From: Elizabethkingia occulta
GTDB taxonomy: Bacteria > Bacteroidota > Bacteroidia > Flavobacteriales > Weeksellaceae
Assembly (NCBI RefSeq): GCF_002023715.1
Contig: NZ_MAHX01000002.1
Coordinates: 62,001 to 126,000, forward strand
Reading direction: 5' to 3'
DNA length: 64,000 nt
Shown here: in pieces, positions 61,891-64,000 of the stretch
How the letters are laid out: every line of letters starts with the position of its first letter
Position numbering within the stretch: position 1 is the first letter of the stretch
The notes under the pieces: generated by a model
What the model was told of the DNA's origin: nothing
Seen by the model: the letters and a program-made list of their open reading frames with translations, nothing else
Databases searched by the model: none
Translations under genes and position numbers: made by a program

Positions 61891-63162
61891 TTATTGAAAC
61901 CTGTAATCTGCCTCGGGTAGAGTATTGTTTTTTAAGAAATCTTCATAGTTGGCTGAAAGCTTTTTTCTGCCGTAATTACTTTTGAAATCCAGATTTCCAA
62001 GACGAATTTTGTCTTTTCCGTAGCGACGGTTAAGCTTGTCCATTGCTTCCATAATATTTTTGTGTCTGTCGAAATGATCTTCTTCAAAAAGGCTTATAAG
62101 TCTTTCATCCTCCGGAACAAAATCGTTAATCCATACACCGGCTCTTTTGTAATGATAGCCTTCAATAAATATTTTGTCCAGGAGCTTTGCCGCGATTTTA
62201 GCAAGATCTATTGAAGAACTTACGGGATTTTGGAAATGAAATGAAATAGCATTTTTATATTCCGGAAGATCCTTCCGGAATCGGTTGGTACCTACAAATA
62301 CAGTAAGTGTCTTGCAGCAGCTTTTTTGTTTGCGGAGTTTCTCGCCTGCAGAAAAAGCGAATGAGCAGATACGTTCCTGCAATTCTTCTTTGGTGGTCAC
62401 CATTTCCATAAAGCTTCGGGTAACGGCAATAGATTTTTTGCCAGAAGTATTAGAGGTTTCCAACTGTGGAATACCTTTTAGTTCGTTTACAAGGCGAATA
62501 CCATTTATACCCATTTCCTTGCGTATCCATGGTTCCGGTTTGCTCAAAAGATCATAAGCTTTATAGATACCGGCATCTTTCATTCGGGCACCCAATCTGC
62601 GGCCGATTCCCCATACATCTTCTATGTTCAACCATTTAAGAGCTTTTTCTATATCTTCCGGTTTTTCCAGAATAAAAAGTCCTTCAAATTTTGCCGGATT
62701 TTTCTTGGCTATTCTGTTGGCAAGTTTAGCTAAAGTCTTGGTTGGAGCAATTCCTACACTTACGGGGATGCCTTCGGTGTCCATTAAATCCTGTTTTAGT
62801 TTTATGCAGTGGTCTGCAATATTGATGTATTTAAAACCTGAAAGATTTAGGAACGCCTCGTCTATACTGTAAACTTCTACGTCAGGAGCATATCTTTTTA
62901 TGACATCCATTACATGCTGGCTTCTGAAATTGTACAATTCGAACTTCGCAGAGAGGCTTACTACATTATTTTCCTGAAAAAACTTTTCATATTTAAAAGT
63001 AGGGGCTCCCATAGGAATTCCCATAGCTTTAGCCTCTTCGCTTCTGGATATAATACACCCATCATTGTTGGAAAGTACAACAACGGGTTTGTCGATCAGA
63101 TCGCTATCCAGCGCCCGTTCGCAGCTTACAAAAAAATTGTTGCAGTCGACCAGAGCAAACAT
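61891..63162 (-). CDS. umuC: Y-family DNA polymerase V-type catalytic subunit
   Basis: UmuC-type polymerases copy damaged DNA. The 423-residue protein begins MFALVDCNNFFVSCERALDS with the palm metal ligand Asp, then DKPVVVLSNNDGCIISRSEE, and the catalytic pair in VEVYSIDEAFLNLSGFKY. The thumb helix-hairpin-helix is in LNIEDVWGIGRRLGARMKDA and the little-finger domain follows. The family usually pairs with UmuD; no umuD ORF is found in the 249 bases upstream, so it is solitary here. The start is followed upstream by A-rich DNA with no obvious LexA box. Confidence 0.93.
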   Translation of the reverse strand: MFALVDCNNFFVSCERALDSDLIDKPVVVLSNNDGCIISRSEEAKAMGIPMGAPTFKYEKFFQENNVVSLSAKFELYNFRSQHVMDVIKRYAPDVEVYSIDEAFLNLSGFKYINIADHCIKLKQDLMDTEGIPVSVGIAPTKTLAKLANRIAKKNPAKFEGLFILEKPEDIEKALKWLNIEDVWGIGRRLGARMKDAGIYKAYDLLSKPEPWIRKEMGINGIRLVNELKGIPQLETSNTSGKKSIAVTRSFMEMVTTKEELQERICSFAFSAGEKLRKQKSCCKTLTVFVGTNRFRKDLPEYKNAISFHFQNPVSSSIDLAKIAAKLLDKIFIEGYHYKRAGVWINDFVPEDERLISLFEEDHFDRHKNIMEAMDKLNRRYGKDKIRLGNLDFKSNYGRKKLSANYEDFLKNNTLPEADYRFQ

Positions 63163-63411
63163 GAAAATTTTTGTGCAAGTTAACTCGAAAAAACAAAATA
63201 AAAATGAAGTTGTGGATAAAAACGGATAGGTATTCTGAATGAAAAATTATCTTTTGATAAAGAATTTTTGTGTGATGTAATTAATCCAATTACTGAATAA
63301 TGATCTTTACTGGATATTAAAAAATACTATTTTGGTACAGTATAGAACTTAATAATTAATTTGTAATTTTATAATTGTAAACATCTATTTTTAATTACAT
63401 AAATATATAAT
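63163..63411. other. Intergenic region, no umuD
   Basis: These 249 bases are A/T-rich. I looked for a umuD-like ORF on the minus strand and found none, and no clear -7 box for either flanking gene. Nothing else is supported. Confidence 0.4.
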
Positions 63412-63843
63412 ATGAAAAAAAGTTTTTTTGCTATTGCTACCATTCTTTCATTTAGTTTTACATCGCAAGCACAAATACAACCGGTACATATCTTTTCCGG
63501 AGATCTGCAATCGGGTACAGGTACTAAGCAGGAGATTGATCGTTTTGCAGGAAAATACTCCAGCGAGGGAGAAAAAACAGGAGTTCTGGCTTTTGATATT
63601 TTACAAAAAGGAACTAATATAGAGGGGGTAGCTAATTACAGTACTTTTGGAAAAAAAGCAAAAAAGCTAACATGGACTGTTAATGGGTATGTGAAAGGAG
63701 GTGTGGCGTATATCAAATTCAAAGACAAGAAAGGTTCTGTTGTAGCAGAAGGAAAGCTAAATGTAGACGGGGAAGATACTATTGTTTTCAAACAAACTAC
63801 ATCATACGGACTAATACCTCGTTATTCAGTATTACTTAGATAG
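63412..63843 (+). CDS. Secreted small protein of unknown function
   Basis: The 143-residue product starts MKKSFFAIATILSFSFTSQA then Q, a clean signal peptide. The mature part is one compact beta-rich domain (GDLQSGTGTKQEIDRFAGKY, then KKLTWTVNGYVKGGVAYIKF, and the closing TSYGLIPRYSVLLR). I recognise no family. It may be a lipocalin- or carbohydrate-module-like fold; that is a guess from strand spacing. It is monocistronic and is followed by a long palindrome. Confidence 0.65.
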   Translation: MKKSFFAIATILSFSFTSQAQIQPVHIFSGDLQSGTGTKQEIDRFAGKYSSEGEKTGVLAFDILQKGTNIEGVANYSTFGKKAKKLTWTVNGYVKGGVAYIKFKDKKGSVVAEGKLNVDGEDTIVFKQTTSYGLIPRYSVLLR

Positions 63844-63908
63844 TTTAATCTGTTTTTTGTTCCTGGCTTTCCAAGAAATAAAAATAGACTTGAGTATAAA
63901 ATTTTATA

Positions 63909-63970
63909 AACCGCAAAAGGCTCAAAAAAGTTCTGCATTTTCAGAAAAAACATTTGAACCTTTTGCGGTT
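63909..63970. repeat. Long composite palindrome downstream of the last gene
   Basis: AACCGCAAAAGG (63909-63920) pairs with CCTTTTGCGGTT (63959-63970). Inside it the inner strand CTCAAA/TTTGAA continues with one mismatch, and an inner hairpin TTCTG/CAGAA sits in the loop. The whole is about 62 bases. It may terminate the preceding gene or be a small mobile palindrome. Confidence 0.55.
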
Positions 63971-64000
63971 AGTAGTTTATTTAGTCAACGATTCAGATAT

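Overview
The window reads as chromosomal DNA of a low-GC Bacteroidota, most like a Weeksellaceae/Flavobacteriia genome of the Elizabethkingia-Chryseobacterium type (inference). Support comes from the Bacteroidota promoter signature (a TAnnTTTG -7 box a few bases to some 50 bases upstream of many starts, with no strong Shine-Dalgarno sites), a type III glutamine synthetase, a DnaG primase without zinc cysteines, DUF5686, DUF1684 and DUF1599 proteins, and many secreted proteins whose signal peptides end in AQ. I saw no insertion sequence, prophage, CRISPR array, rRNA or tRNA. The window is mostly vertically inherited housekeeping and metabolic DNA with a few unusual loci.

Layout. 1-1071: start of a kdp potassium-ATPase operon (minus; kdpA cut by the window edge, kdpF, and two further tiny membrane ORFs upstream). 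1377-3735: OmpA-family lipoprotein facing a sigma-54-type response regulator. 3810-4697: a two-gene unit of a HAD-like protein and a frameshifted DGNHRY-motif gene. 4812-7958: zinc/cadmium P-type ATPase, a DUF6265-like protein and a Fur/Zur-type repressor. 8095-14622: unknown conserved protein, ligA, a DUF5686 barrel protein and a carboxylesterase. 14724-16840: secreted nuclease, FabG-like SDR and a small barrel protein. 16918-22918: alaS, a two-gene ABC exporter and a degenerate AAA+ protein. 23092-28971: Crp-like regulator, prfB, cupin, DedA, dnaG and clpP. 29111-33654: small protein, half-size EamA, VIT-family transporter, GNAT, secreted unknown, and a divergent EamA exporter/Lrp pair. 33728-42060: folP divergent from a long forward run (DUF1599, DoxX/MauE-like, M28 peptidase, TerB-like, S9 peptidase, tpiA, prmA). 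42123-47308: SH3 protein, M23 peptidase, gpsA, mqo and DUF1684. 47399-50497: kduD-kduI-exuT uronate catabolism operon. 50681-53100: two tandem GNAT paralogues converging on mtaB. 53445-56724: Leloir operon galT-galK-galM. 56735-56900: palindrome/repeat cluster. 56914-63843: unknown nuclease-like protein, alpha-glucan phosphorylase homologue, glnA type III, umuC and a secreted unknown.

How the genes fit together. Carbon flow is well represented: galactose enters through galMKT, glucan through the phosphorylase homologue, and unsaturated uronates through the Kdu pair with a dedicated MFS importer; tpiA, gpsA and mqo connect these to triose phosphates, glycerolipid precursors and the quinone pool. 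Metal and ion control is represented by kdp with an adjacent sigma-54 activator and by a His-tailed zinc ATPase near a Fur-family repressor.

The observations most worth following are a probable -1 frameshift at a canonical A AAA AAG heptamer (4521-4527), a GT35 phosphorylase homologue whose PLP lysine position is Thr, an AAA+ protein with damaged Walker A and B motifs, extra micro-ORFs at the head of kdp, and compound intergenic palindromes at 56735-56900 and 63909-63970. I did not find a clear large multi-gene defence or biosynthetic system; the frameshifted two-gene unit is the best candidate for something undescribed.
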